Of a stretch of 64,000 nucleotides of DNA, positions 35,730 through 44,745 are shown piece after piece. Every line of letters begins with the position of its first letter. Position 1 is the first letter of the stretch. Below the pieces are notes generated by a model. That model searched no databases. It was given only the letters and a program-made list of their open reading frames with translations, and was not told the origin of the DNA. Both the position numbers and the translations under genes were made by a program. Source of the DNA: CAVVAY01 sp963746465 (GTDB taxonomy: Bacteria; Actinomycetota; Actinomycetes; JACCUZ01); the NCBI GenBank assembly GCA_963746465.1, contig CAVVAY010000005.1, positions 124,001-188,000 on the forward strand. The letters run 5' to 3'.

Positions 35730-37318
35730 CGATCATCGCCGCCACCAACGTCGAGGCGCTCGTGATCTTCGGGATCGTCCTGTCGATCACGCTCGTCATC
35801 ACCTACTGGGCGTCCAAGCGCATGACCGGAGCGGAGGCCTTCTGGGCCGCCGGGCGCCAGATCAGCGGCGTCCAGAACGGCCTGGCGATCTCCGGCGACT
35901 ATCTGTCGGCGGCGTCGTTCCTCGGCATCGCCGGGCTGATCTTCATCTTCGGCTTCGACGGATTCCTCTACTCCGTCGGCTTCCTCGTCGCGTTCCTGAC
36001 GGTGATGTTCCTGCTTGCCGAGCGGATGCGGAACGCGGGCAAGTTCACGATCGCCGACGTGCTCGCGTTCCGGCTCAACGATCGGCCCGCGCGGACCGCG
36101 GCGGCGATCGGGACCCTCGCGGTCGTGGCGTTCTACCTCATCGCGCAGATGGTCGGCGCGGGCGTGCTCGTGCAGGCGCTCGTCGGCATCGACTTCTCGG
36201 TGGCGGTGCTCATCACCGGCGTGATGATGCTCTGCTACGTCATCTTCGGCGGGATGCTCGCCACGACGTGGGTGCAGATCATCAAGGCGTTCCTGCTGAT
36301 GACGGCGATCCTCGTGATGTCGGTGTTCGTGCTCGAGCGCGTGGGCTTCAACCCGATCGAGCTGTTCAACCGCGCAGAGGCCAACACGACGGCCGAGTCG
36401 ACGTTCTCGCTCGCGCCGGGGACGTTCCTGCCCAACCCGATCGACACGGTGTCGCTGGGGATCGCGCTCGTGCTCGGGACGGCGGGGCTGCCGCACATCC
36501 TCATGCGCTTCTTCACGGTGCCCGACTCCAAGGCCGCGCGCTCGTCGGTCGTATGGGCGATCTTCATCATCGGCTGCTTCTACGTCCTGACGACGTTCAT
36601 CGGCTTCGGCGCCCGGGCGCTGCTCGGCGAGGGCGGGGTCGCGGCGGCGGGCGCGGGCGGCAACCTCGCCGCGCCGAACCTCGCCCAGTTCCTCGGCGGC
36701 GGGGAGGGGACGTTCGGCGGCGACCTCTTCCTCGCGATCGTGGCGGCCGTCGCGTTCGCGACGATCCTCGCGGTCGTGGCCGGCCTCGTGCTGTCGGCCT
36801 CGGGCGCGGTCGCCCACGACCTGTGGTCCAACGTCATCCGCAAGGGCCGCGACTCCGAGCACGAGGAGGTGCTCGTCGCGCGCGTGGCGGCGGCGTCGAT
36901 CGGCGCGATCGCCATCGCGATCGCGATCATCGGCGGCGAGGGGCTGAACGTGTCGTTCATGGTCGGCCTCGCGTTCGCGGTCGCCGCGAGCGCGAACTTC
37001 CCGGCGCTGCTGCTCGCGCTCACCTGGCGGCGCTTCAACACCGCCGGCGCCGTGACCGGCGTGCTGTTCGGCGTCGTCAGCTCGATCGGCCTCGTGATCA
37101 TCTCGCCGAAGGTCTGGCCGGGCCCCGACGGCGAGGGCGGCGCGCTGTCGTTCTACGACCTCGCCAACCCGGGGATCATCTCGATCCCGCTGGGCTTCAT
37201 CGGCTGCTGGATCGGCACGATGCTCTCCAACGAGCACGGCAACGAGCGCGAGTTCGACGAGCTCTACGTGCGCTCGGAGACGGGCCTCGGAGCTGAGAAG
37301 GCGGGGGTCGGCGTCTGA
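35726..37318 (+). CDS. actP: Cation/acetate symporter
   Basis: The 530-residue SSS-family transporter has about 13 membrane segments. It starts ITYWASKRMTGAEAFWAAGRQISGVQNGLAISGDYLSAAS (the GDYLSAASFLG stretch is typical of ActP). GFDGFLYSVGF, DVLAFRLNDRPAR and HILMRFFTVPDSKAARSS follow in order. It imports acetate and related short acids with sodium or protons. The ATG overlaps the DUF485 stop by 4 nt. No acetyl-CoA synthetase is adjacent. Confidence 0.95.
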   Translation: MTIIAATNVEALVIFGIVLSITLVITYWASKRMTGAEAFWAAGRQISGVQNGLAISGDYLSAASFLGIAGLIFIFGFDGFLYSVGFLVAFLTVMFLLAERMRNAGKFTIADVLAFRLNDRPARTAAAIGTLAVVAFYLIAQMVGAGVLVQALVGIDFSVAVLITGVMMLCYVIFGGMLATTWVQIIKAFLLMTAILVMSVFVLERVGFNPIELFNRAEANTTAESTFSLAPGTFLPNPIDTVSLGIALVLGTAGLPHILMRFFTVPDSKAARSSVVWAIFIIGCFYVLTTFIGFGARALLGEGGVAAAGAGGNLAAPNLAQFLGGGEGTFGGDLFLAIVAAVAFATILAVVAGLVLSASGAVAHDLWSNVIRKGRDSEHEEVLVARVAAASIGAIAIAIAIIGGEGLNVSFMVGLAFAVAASANFPALLLALTWRRFNTAGAVTGVLFGVVSSIGLVIISPKVWPGPDGEGGALSFYDLANPGIISIPLGFIGCWIGTMLSNEHGNEREFDELYVRSETGLGAEKAGVGV

Positions 37319-37345
37319 GGCTTCCGGCGAGCGGGCCGGCTGCGG

Positions 37346-38170
37346 TCAGGCGCTCTGCGCCTCGCCGCCGGCCGGCCCGGCGCCGCAACCGACCAGGGCG
37401 CGGGCGATCGCGCCCTGCAGCGCGGGCGAGGGCTCGTCGTCGCCCGCGAGGCTCGCCGTGACGAAGGCGCGGATCTGCTTCGCGGTGACGCTGTCGCGCA
37501 GGCGAGCGATGACGCAGCGGCGGTGTGGCTGGCCCTCGAGGCCCGCCAGGATCCCGGCCTCGAACTGGTGGCGCAGGCTGCGCCGCCCGAGGCAGGGGAT
37601 GAGGCTGCCGGTGACGATCCGGGCGTCCGCGGCGACGATCGCCCGCTCCAGGCGGGCCTCGCCGATGCGGCGGATCCGGGCTACGACGCAGTCCGCCTCG
37701 CGGGCGGAGAGCTCGTCGGGAGGCCGCGAGATCTGGCGGCGCCCGGCGCGCAGGTAGCGGTCGAAGTCGAGCTCGACGGCGGCGATGTGGTCGAGCTTCC
37801 AGACCCCGTCGCGCCGGACGAGGCGCAGGTCGTAGGTCGCGCCGTCCTCGTCGCCGCCCTGGACCGCGACGTCGGCGTGCGCGCGCTCGTCGGTGATCGT
37901 CACGTCCGAGGTCCGCGCGGCGTCGGCGGGCTTGCCGACGCGCAGCGCCTCGCGGCAGACGGCGACGGCGGCGGGACCGGTCGTGAACTGCGTCTGCTCG
38001 ATGTAGGCACGGGTGAAGAGCGTCGTACAGGCTGCTGGGTCGCTTGAGGTCAGTGCCTTGTCGATCGCGGCGCGCACCTGCTTGGCCGCGCCGTCGTCGG
38101 AGGAGGCGCCGCCACACCCGCTCACGACGACGCAGAGGGACATGAGGACCGCGGCGACGACGTTGCGCAC
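37346..38170 (-). CDS. Lipoprotein of unknown function with NTF2-like domain
   Basis: The 274-residue protein has a signal ending in VVVSGCGG (lipobox). An NTF2-like/DUF4878-type domain (about 30-150) shows VRAAIDKALTSSDPAACTTLF and RLVRRDGVWKLDHI. A Cys-containing helical C-terminal half follows. The start is taken at GTG 38170, where TACAGT (complement of 38177-38182) is 6 nt upstream. Function is unknown. Confidence 0.72.
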   Translation of the reverse strand: MRNVVAAVLMSLCVVVSGCGGASSDDGAAKQVRAAIDKALTSSDPAACTTLFTRAYIEQTQFTTGPAAVAVCREALRVGKPADAARTSDVTITDERAHADVAVQGGDEDGATYDLRLVRRDGVWKLDHIAAVELDFDRYLRAGRRQISRPPDELSAREADCVVARIRRIGEARLERAIVAADARIVTGSLIPCLGRRSLRHQFEAGILAGLEGQPHRRCVIARLRDSVTAKQIRAFVTASLAGDDEPSPALQGAIARALVGCGAGPAGGEAQSA

Positions 38171-38278
38171 GCGCTGACTGTAGTGGTCGCCGCGGGCTCT
38201 CAGGCGATTCTCAGCAGGCTCTCGGCGAGCGTCCAGGCGCCGCGGGGAGGGTCTCAGAACGCAACGAGAGGAGATCCG

Positions 38279-38746
38279 ATGTCGTCCTATCAGCAGACCG
38301 CCACCGCACCGTCGCGCGCCGAGCGGGCGAGCGCGCCGTCGTTGGCCGTCGCCGAGGCCGTCCAGGAGGCCGCCGTCCGCGGGACGCTCGCGATCGGCCT
38401 GGGCACGATCGCCGTCATCCACGCCGTCGACAGCGTCGGCAAGTGGACCGAGACGCCCTACATGTTCTGGCTGTACATGGCGCTGATCGCGTCGTCCGTC
38501 GCGCTCGCGGGAGCGGTGCTCTTCAGCCGCTCGCGCCTGCCCGTCGCCGCCGCGGCCGGCCTCGCGGCCACCGTGCTCGCCGCGTTCGTCGCCGACCGCA
38601 CGCTTGGCATGCCGGGCGCCACGGACGACATCGGCAACTGGACCGAGCCGCTGGGCCTGGCCTCGATCGTCGTCGAGGGCCTCGTCGTGGCGGTCGGGAT
38701 CGGCGGGCTGCGGCGCGCCGGCGCGGCGGCGCGGCTCGCGCGCTAG
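38279..38746 (+). CDS. Four-helix membrane protein of unknown function
   Basis: The 155-residue protein has an Ala/Ser-rich N-terminus and four hydrophobic segments (about 36-55, 62-85, 90-105 and 128-147). ATG 38279 follows GAGAGGAGA. Its stop shares CTAG with the convergent CDGSH gene. No family was recognised. Confidence 0.7.
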   Translation: MSSYQQTATAPSRAERASAPSLAVAEAVQEAAVRGTLAIGLGTIAVIHAVDSVGKWTETPYMFWLYMALIASSVALAGAVLFSRSRLPVAAAAGLAATVLAAFVADRTLGMPGATDDIGNWTEPLGLASIVVEGLVVAVGIGGLRRAGAAARLAR

Positions 38747-38961
38747 ACGCGCCCGTGCTCGGCGCCGCTGGGAGCGCGGAAGCGCACGAGCTTGTGGCTG
38801 CCGTCACAGAAGGGCCGCTGGCGCGACTTGCCGCAGCGGCACAACGCGATCGTCGAGCGGTCGGTCTCGATCGGGTTGCCGTTCTGGTCCTCGAGGAGAA
38901 ACGGCCCGCGGACCAGCAGCGGCCCGTCGCGGTAGCTCGTGATACGCGTGGCGTCGGCCAT
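38743..38961 (-). CDS. CDGSH iron-sulfur domain protein
   Basis: The 72-residue protein has the full CDGSH motif (CRCGKSRQRPFCDGSH), which holds a redox-active [2Fe-2S] cluster through three Cys and one His. It has no membrane segment, so it is a soluble bacterial member. Targets are unknown. It is divergent from the Nudix gene. Confidence 0.92.
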   Translation of the reverse strand: MADATRITSYRDGPLLVRGPFLLEDQNGNPIETDRSTIALCRCGKSRQRPFCDGSHKLVRFRAPSGAEHGRV

Positions 38962-39029
38962 CGTGCTGCGCGTCCTGCCCAAAGGGGGAGCGGGCCAATC
39001 GCCGGCGCTCGGGGTGTCAGAGTGCGCCC

Positions 39030-39494
39030 ATGACGATCTCAGCGGGCCTGCTGGTCTTTCGGTCGGGCGCCGGTGGGCTCGAGGTGCTGCTCGGGCACAT
39101 GGGCGGGCCGTTCTGGGCGCGCAGGGACGAGGGCGCGTGGTCGATCCCCAAAGGCGAGTTGCACGAGGGCGAGGAGCCCGCCGCGGGCGCTCGGCGCGAG
39201 TACCTCGAGGAGCTCGGCGTGCCCGTGCCCGAGGGCGAGCTGATCGAGCTCGGCGAGATCCGCCAGAGCGCGGGCAAACGCGTCGTCGCGTTCGCCCTGG
39301 AGGGCGACTTCGATCCGGCCGGGCTGCTTCCAGGGACCTTCGACCTTCAATGGCCGCCGCGCTCGGGGACGATCCGGGCATTCCCGGAGATCGATCGCGT
39401 CGCGTGGTTTGACCTGACGACGGCGCGGACGAAGCTCGTCAGCGCCCAGGCCGAGCTGCTGGACCGCCTCGTGGCCGCCACGACCCCGAGCTGA
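39030..39494 (+). CDS. Nudix hydrolase
   Basis: The 154-residue protein has a complete Nudix box (GELHEGEEPAAGARREYLEE, then LGV) preceded by WARRDEGAWSIPKG. Bacterial relatives with the WSIPKG start hydrolyse nucleoside polyphosphates or related compounds. The last 56 nt overlap, antisense, the end of the VWA-protein gene. Confidence 0.92.
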   Translation: MTISAGLLVFRSGAGGLEVLLGHMGGPFWARRDEGAWSIPKGELHEGEEPAAGARREYLEELGVPVPEGELIELGEIRQSAGKRVVAFALEGDFDPAGLLPGTFDLQWPPRSGTIRAFPEIDRVAWFDLTTARTKLVSAQAELLDRLVAATTPS

Positions 39495-40875
39495 CCGGGC
39501 GCGTCAGCGCCTTGACGAAGTCCTCCAGGTGGGCGGTCGTCCAGCACTCGAACGCCTGGCAGTGCTGCGCGTAGGAGTCGATCACCGAGTCGCCGTAGTT
39601 CCAGTACAGCCGCGGCTCGGGGTTCAGCCAGAAGGTGCGCCCGGCGCGGGCGGCGACCTCGGCGAAGATGTCCGCGCGCGGATCGCGGCCGTTGGTCCGG
39701 GCGTCGCCGAGCACGATGACCGTCGCGCGCGGGTGCAGGTCGTCCTCGACGAGCGTGCGGAACTCCGACCAGACGCGTCCGTAGTCCGTGTAGCCCGAGA
39801 CGTCGGCGACACCGGCGTCGCGCGCGATCGCCTCGGAGACCGACCGGAAGTCACGCTCGCGGTCGAAGACGTCGGTCACCTCGCTGATGCGCTCGATGAA
39901 GACGAACGAGCGCATCTTGCGAAACGAGTCGTGCAGCGCATGCAGCACCGACAAAAAGAAGACCGAGGCGCTCGTGACGCTCGTGGAGACGTCGCAGAGC
40001 ACGTAGATCTCCGGACGGCGCGGGCGCACGGGCTTGTAGCGCAGGTCGACCGGGACGCCCCCGGTCTGCAGCGATGCGCGCATCGTGCGCCGCACGTCGA
40101 CGTGGGCGTGGTGCTTGCGCCCGCGCGACTCCTGGCCCTGGGTCTTCAGCCGGCGCTTGAGCTGGGCGACGATCCGGTGGACCGCCGCGAGGTCCTGCAG
40201 CGGGCCCGACGGCAGTGCGCGGTCGAGCTCGTTCAGCGGCCGTGACGGCGGCAGCTGCTCGTTGCGCTCGATCTGCGCGCGCTCGAGCTCGCGTCGCAGC
40301 AGCGCCTCGAAGCGCCGCAGCGCGTCGCGCGGCACGCCCTCGCGCCGCGGGTCGTCCTCGGGCAGCTCACGCTGGGGCTCGCTGCGCAGGCCGAGCGAGC
40401 GGCGGATGCGCTGGACGTCCACGCCGATGACGCCCGAGCCCTCCTGGCGGCGGGCGAAGGCCGCGATCGCCAGCCGGGCGAGGTCGCGCATGAGGCTCTC
40501 CGAGCCGTCGCGCAGCGCCGCCGCGATCCTGCGGCGCAGCTCGTCGAGGTCGACCTCGGGCCGGTCGTCCTCGCCGTCGCGGCCCGCGCCGGCGCCACGC
40601 TCGCGCACGCCCTCGCGCAGCGCGGCGTCCTCGGTGGCGCGGAAGAAGAAGCGGTCGAACACGAGCTCGAAGATGCGGCGGTCCTCCTGGGACTTGGCGA
40701 GCGTCGCCGCCAGCGCCTCGCGAAAGCCGCCGGGATCGGTCCAGGCGATCTGCTCGAGGACCGCGAAGGCGTCGAGCAGCTCGGCCGTGCCGCTGTTGAC
40801 GCCCTCGGCGCGCAGCTGCTCGCCGAACTCGACGAGCCGGGCGGCGATGCCCTCAGGCGCGGGGCTGGCCGGCAA
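39439..40875 (-). CDS. VWA-domain protein, CoxE/MoxR-partner type
   Basis: The 478-residue protein has a helical N-terminal half and a von Willebrand A domain (about 285-450). The MIDAS motif is DVSTSVTSASVF (near 293), followed by RTFWLNPEPRLYWNYGDS, typical of CoxE/YehP-like proteins. With the MoxR ATPase encoded just upstream it should form a chaperone pair that inserts metals or remodels a complex. The ATG at 40875 overlaps the ATPase gene by 23 nt. The target is not obvious in the window; the oxidase operon is nearby but divergent. Confidence 0.9.
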   Translation of the reverse strand: MPASPAPEGIAARLVEFGEQLRAEGVNSGTAELLDAFAVLEQIAWTDPGGFREALAATLAKSQEDRRIFELVFDRFFFRATEDAALREGVRERGAGAGRDGEDDRPEVDLDELRRRIAAALRDGSESLMRDLARLAIAAFARRQEGSGVIGVDVQRIRRSLGLRSEPQRELPEDDPRREGVPRDALRRFEALLRRELERAQIERNEQLPPSRPLNELDRALPSGPLQDLAAVHRIVAQLKRRLKTQGQESRGRKHHAHVDVRRTMRASLQTGGVPVDLRYKPVRPRRPEIYVLCDVSTSVTSASVFFLSVLHALHDSFRKMRSFVFIERISEVTDVFDRERDFRSVSEAIARDAGVADVSGYTDYGRVWSEFRTLVEDDLHPRATVIVLGDARTNGRDPRADIFAEVAARAGRTFWLNPEPRLYWNYGDSVIDSYAQHCQAFECWTTAHLEDFVKALTRPVSSGSWRPRGGPAARPGR

Positions 40876-41740
40876 CGAGCCTCACTCCGACGCGCTCGGC
40901 CACGACGTCGAGATCGGTGCGGTGCTTGACGATGACCGACAGCGTCTCGCGGAAGACCTCCTGGTCGACGTCCTGCGCGCCGAGCAGCAGCAGCGCGCGC
41001 GCCCAGTCGATCGACTCCGCGATCGACGGCGGCTTCTTGAGGTCGAGGTCGCGGACCATCCCGACGACCTCGACGAGCTTGCGCGTGATCGTCTCGTCGA
41101 GCTCGGGCACGTGCAGGCGCACGATCGCGAGCTCGTGCTCGAGGCAGGGGTAGTCGAGCCAGAGGTACAGGCAGCGGCGCTTGAGCGCCTCGGTGAGCTC
41201 GCGCGAGTTGTTGGAGGTCAGCAGGACGACGGGATGCGTGCGCGCGTCGACGCGGCCGAGCTCCGGGATCGAGATCTGGAAGTCCGACAGGATCTCGAGC
41301 AGCATCGCCTCGAACTCCTGGTCGGTCTTGTCGATCTCGTCGATGAGCAGCACGACCGGCTGCTCGGACGTGATCGCGTCCATCAACGGGCGCGAGAGCA
41401 GGAACTCCTCGCCGAAGATGTCGTCCTGGACCTCGTCCCAGCCGGCGCCCTGGCCTTCGGCCTGGATGCGCAGCAGCTGCTTGCGGTAGTTCCACTCGTA
41501 CAGCGCCTTGGCCTCGTCGAGCCCCTCGTAGCACTGCAGGCGCACGAGCCGGCGGTCGAGGGTCTTCGCGAGGGCCTTGGCGAGCTCGGTCTTGCCGACG
41601 CCCGCCGGGCCCTCCACGAGGATCGGCTTGCCGAGCTTGAAGGCCAGAAACGACACGAGCGCGGTCGATTCGCCGGGCAGGTAGCCGACGTCGCGCAGGC
41701 CGTCGGCGACGGCGGCGACGGAATCGGGGGCGGCAGCCAT
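40853..41740 (-). CDS. MoxR-family AAA ATPase
   Basis: The 295-residue ATPase has Walker A GPAGVGKT (about residue 44), Walker B VVLLIDEIDKTD, sensor 1 LTSNNSREL and sensor 2 region with RRC. It belongs to the CoxD-like MoxR group paired with VWA proteins. TATCAT (complement of 41750-41755) lies 9 nt before the ATG, so the mRNA is probably leaderless. The start lies 2 bp from that of the divergent small gene. Confidence 0.92.
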   Translation of the reverse strand: MAAAPDSVAAVADGLRDVGYLPGESTALVSFLAFKLGKPILVEGPAGVGKTELAKALAKTLDRRLVRLQCYEGLDEAKALYEWNYRKQLLRIQAEGQGAGWDEVQDDIFGEEFLLSRPLMDAITSEQPVVLLIDEIDKTDQEFEAMLLEILSDFQISIPELGRVDARTHPVVLLTSNNSRELTEALKRRCLYLWLDYPCLEHELAIVRLHVPELDETITRKLVEVVGMVRDLDLKKPPSIAESIDWARALLLLGAQDVDQEVFRETLSVIVKHRTDLDVVAERVGVRLVAGQPRA

Positions 41741-41742
41741 GG

Positions 41743-42000
41743 ATGATGGATGATAGGAACTCGGTGGTGGCCGCTCTCGTGCTCGGCGCGTCGGGCCCGT
41801 CGGCGACGCCGGTGGCGCTCCTCATCGGCTTCGGCGTGCTCGTCGCGATCGCCGGGCACCTCGCGGGCTCGCGGCGCACGGTGGTCGTGGGCCTGGCGAT
41901 CCTCTTCGTCGCAACGGCGCTGCTGATCGCCGGCGCCTATGCCTCCTTCAGCGGCGACGACGTCGACCCGCGCACGTGCGACGCCCCCGGCGGCTGCTGA
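41743..42000 (+). CDS. Small two-helix membrane protein
   Basis: The 85-residue product has two hydrophobic segments (about 25-43 and 49-68) and a short Asp/Cys-containing tail (DDVDPRTCDAPGGC). Starts at ATG 41743 or GTG 41764 are both possible. The earlier one overlaps the presumed -10 of the MoxR gene, so the later GTG may be used. No function is evident. Confidence 0.55.
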   Translation: MMDDRNSVVAALVLGASGPSATPVALLIGFGVLVAIAGHLAGSRRTVVVGLAILFVATALLIAGAYASFSGDDVDPRTCDAPGGC

Positions 42001-42024
42001 CGTCGGAGCGCATAGGCGCCGACG
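42001..42024 (+). terminator. Hairpin between small membrane gene and oxidase operon
   Basis: CGTCGG (42001-42006) pairs with CCGACG (42019-42024), with an inner CGC/GCG stem, directly after the stop codon. It would separate the small gene from the oxidase operon that starts at 42084. Confidence 0.5.
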
Positions 42025-42083
42025 GCTGCGGGTACCGGGCGTTCGCGGTGCGCAGCCAGACAGCCAGCGGAGCGTGAGCCGCC

Positions 42084-42761
42084 GTGATCGCCGGCGCGGG
42101 GGAGACGCGCGGTCCGTACGAGGAGCTGCAGTCGCTCTACCTGCCGATCGCCGGCGTGGTCTTCGCGATCGTCGCCGTCGCGCTCGTCTTCATCGCTGTC
42201 CGCCACCGTGCCCGCGACGGTCGCGCGGCCTCGACCCGCTTCACGGCGCCGGGGCTGGAGATCGCCTACGCCGTGGCGCTCGCCGCGATCGCGGCACTGC
42301 TCGTGTGGCGCACGTTCACGGCGATGTCCGACAGCGATCCGGTCGTCGCGCGCGCGGCGCCCGCGGCGGGCGCTGGGACGGCGGGCCTGACGATCGGGAT
42401 CGTCGCGTCGCGCTGGAACTGGCGCCTGGCCTACCCCGGCGGCGTCGTGCAGTCCGGCGACGGCCGCGACCGGCCGGCGACGCTCGTCGTCCCCGCGGGG
42501 CGGCCGGTGCGCTTCAGGCTGACCTCGCGCGACGTCGTCCATGCCCTCTGGGTCCCTGAGCTGCGCGCGAAGTACGACGCCATGCCGGGCTACACGAACG
42601 TCTTCGACCTGCGCTTCGCGGCCGGCCGCGACTACACGACGACCCGCTGCTCGGAGTTCTGCGGCGACCTGCACGACCGCATGCTCCTGCGCGTCGACGT
42701 CCGCGCGCCCGCGGCCTTCGCGACGTGGCTGCAGGGTCGCCAGGAGGCGCCGGCGAGATGA
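42084..42761 (+). CDS. ctaC: Cytochrome c oxidase subunit II
   Basis: The 225-residue protein has two N-terminal membrane segments and a cupredoxin domain with the CuA motif: DVVHALWVPEL and CSEFCGDLHDRM (His, two Cys, His and Met). It accepts electrons from cytochrome c or the bcc complex. There is no fused cytochrome c domain, so a separate c-type partner is needed, supplied further down the operon. GTG 42084 is the first gene of the ten-gene chain and overlaps subunit I by 4 nt. Confidence 0.93.
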   Translation: MIAGAGETRGPYEELQSLYLPIAGVVFAIVAVALVFIAVRHRARDGRAASTRFTAPGLEIAYAVALAAIAALLVWRTFTAMSDSDPVVARAAPAAGAGTAGLTIGIVASRWNWRLAYPGGVVQSGDGRDRPATLVVPAGRPVRFRLTSRDVVHALWVPELRAKYDAMPGYTNVFDLRFAAGRDYTTTRCSEFCGDLHDRMLLRVDVRAPAAFATWLQGRQEAPAR

Positions 42762-44374
42762 TCGCGGCGTTCCTGTCGACCGACCACAAGGTCGTCGCGA
42801 TCCGGGCCGGCGTCGTGGCCGCGATCTTCTTCGCCGGCGCCGGGGTGCTGGCGCTGCTCATGCGCGCCGAGCTCGCCCAGCCGGGGCTGCAGGTCGTCTC
42901 GCGCGCCGGCTATACCCAGCTGTTCACGATGCATGGCTCGACGATGATCTTCCTCGTCGTCCTGCCGGTGGCGCTTGCGGCCTGCCTGTACCTCGTGCCG
43001 CTGCAGATCGGCGCCGTGCAGGTCAGCGGCGCGCGCTGGGCGTTCGCCGGCCAGTGGCTCATCGCGCTCGGCGGCGTCGTCATGTGGACGGGCTGGCTGA
43101 CGCGCGAGGGCGCCGGGCGCGCCGGCTGGTACGCCTACGACCCGCTCGCGCGCACGCCCGCGACGCCCGGTCCCGGCATGGATCTCTGGCTGTGCGGGGC
43201 CGTCATGGCGACGCTCGGGACGATCTTCATCGCGGCCGTCGTGCTGACGACGATCGTGCGCCGCCGCATGCCCTCGATGACGATGCTGCGGCTGCCGGTC
43301 TTCACGTGGACGGCGCTGGCGAGCTGCCTGCTGGTCGTCTTCGCGTTCCCATCGCTCGTCGTCGCCTTCGGCCTGCTGCTCGCCGAGCGCCACGGCGCGC
43401 GCGTCATGGACCCGGTCGCCTATCAGCACCTGTTCTGGTTCTACGGCCACCCCGCGGTCTACGTGATGTTCTTTCCGTTCGTCGGGATGGTCGCCGAGGC
43501 GGCCTCGACCCTCAGCGACCGGCGCTTCTTCGGCTACCGCGCGTTCGTGCTCGCGCTGCTGGCCTTCACCGCGCTGTCGATGAGCGCGTGGGCGCACCAC
43601 ATGTTCACGACCGGCGCCGTGCCCAGCCGCCTCTTCGCCCTGACGTCGACGGCCCTCATCGTGCCCGCCGGGATCGAGTACTTCGACACGATCGCGACGC
43701 TCTGGCGCGGCGCGCTGCGCTTCAACACGGCGATGCTGTTCGTCTTCGGCTTCCTGCTGCAGTTCCTCGTCGGCGGCATGAGCGGCGTCTTCGTCGCGTC
43801 GCCGGTGCTCGACTACCACGCGCAGGACTCCTACATCGTCGTCGCGCACTTCCACTACACGCTGTTCGCGGGCAGCATGTTCGGGCTCTTCGCCGGGCTG
43901 TACCTCTACTGGCCGAAGATCACCGGCCGCTACCTCTCCGAGCGCCTGGGGCGCATCCACTTCGCGCTGCTCGTCGTCGGGACGAACCTCACGTTCATGC
44001 CGATGTTCTTCCTCGGCGAGCAGGGGATGGCGCGCCGGCTCGCGGACTATCCCGACCGCGGCGGCTGGAGCGCGCTGAACCTCGCGTCGTCGGCCGGCGC
44101 GGCCTTCATCGCGCTCGGCACGCTGCTGTTCTGCGTGAGCGTGGCGCTGAGCTTCCTGCGCGCGCGCGACGCGCCCGCCGATGCCTGGGGCACCGGCATG
44201 TCCCTGGAGTGGGCGACGAGCTCGCCGCCGCCGCCGCACAACTTCGACGCCCTGCCGCCCGTGCGCTCCTATGCGCCGTTGTACGACCTGCGCCATCCCG
44301 GAACGGGCGAGGACGGCACATCCGCACCGCCGGCCCGGCCGCCGGGCCCGCGGCCGCAGGGGGCGAGCGCATGA
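42758..44374 (+). CDS. ctaD: Haem-copper oxidase subunit I
   Basis: The 538-residue protein has twelve expected helices. Metal ligands are intact: FTMHGSTM (low-spin haem), GHPAVYV (CuB His and the cross-linked Tyr), WAHHMF (CuB) and VVAHFHYT (both haems). The usual proton-pathway residues are changed. IGAPDM is IGAVQV (D-channel Asp to Gln), HPEVY is HPAVY (Glu to Ala) and GIKVF is GIEYF (K-channel Lys to Glu). The ATG overlaps subunit II by 4 nt. Subunit III is not in the window. A-type assignment with unusual channels is from comparison in memory. Confidence 0.93.
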   Translation: MIAAFLSTDHKVVAIRAGVVAAIFFAGAGVLALLMRAELAQPGLQVVSRAGYTQLFTMHGSTMIFLVVLPVALAACLYLVPLQIGAVQVSGARWAFAGQWLIALGGVVMWTGWLTREGAGRAGWYAYDPLARTPATPGPGMDLWLCGAVMATLGTIFIAAVVLTTIVRRRMPSMTMLRLPVFTWTALASCLLVVFAFPSLVVAFGLLLAERHGARVMDPVAYQHLFWFYGHPAVYVMFFPFVGMVAEAASTLSDRRFFGYRAFVLALLAFTALSMSAWAHHMFTTGAVPSRLFALTSTALIVPAGIEYFDTIATLWRGALRFNTAMLFVFGFLLQFLVGGMSGVFVASPVLDYHAQDSYIVVAHFHYTLFAGSMFGLFAGLYLYWPKITGRYLSERLGRIHFALLVVGTNLTFMPMFFLGEQGMARRLADYPDRGGWSALNLASSAGAAFIALGTLLFCVSVALSFLRARDAPADAWGTGMSLEWATSSPPPPHNFDALPPVRSYAPLYDLRHPGTGEDGTSAPPARPPGPRPQGASA

Positions 44375-44745
44375 GAAGCGGCGCGATCCCGCTGGCCGGC
44401 TGGGGTCTCGCGCTCGTGGCGATCGCGATCTTCGGCGCCGCGCAGTACGAGCTCGACCTGCTGCCGACGCTCCTGCTCGCGGGCGCGGGCGCCGGAGCCA
44501 TCGCCGCCGGTCTCGCCGCCGGCGTCGCAGGCCGGCGCCGCGGGCGGCGCGCGGAGGAGGAGCTGCTGCTGCGCAGCTCCGCCGCGACGCTCGTCCTGAC
44601 GTTCGGGGCGACGCTCGCGTTCGTCGGCGCGGCGTCCGTCGGGCCCGGGGTCATGTGGCCGGGCGTCGCGCTCCTGATCGTCGGGGGCGGCGGGCTGCTG
44701 CGCGAGACGCGCGCGGCGCGCCGGGTGAGGCGGCGCGACGCATGA
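44371..44745 (+). CDS. Small membrane subunit in oxidase operon
   Basis: The 124-residue protein has three to four hydrophobic segments with an RRRGRRAEEE loop after the second. It lies between subunit I and CtaG, with 4-nt overlaps on both sides. It may be an oxidase subunit IV-like or assembly protein; no family motif is recognised. Confidence 0.65.
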   Translation: MRSGAIPLAGWGLALVAIAIFGAAQYELDLLPTLLLAGAGAGAIAAGLAAGVAGRRRGRRAEEELLLRSSAATLVLTFGATLAFVGAASVGPGVMWPGVALLIVGGGGLLRETRAARRVRRRDA

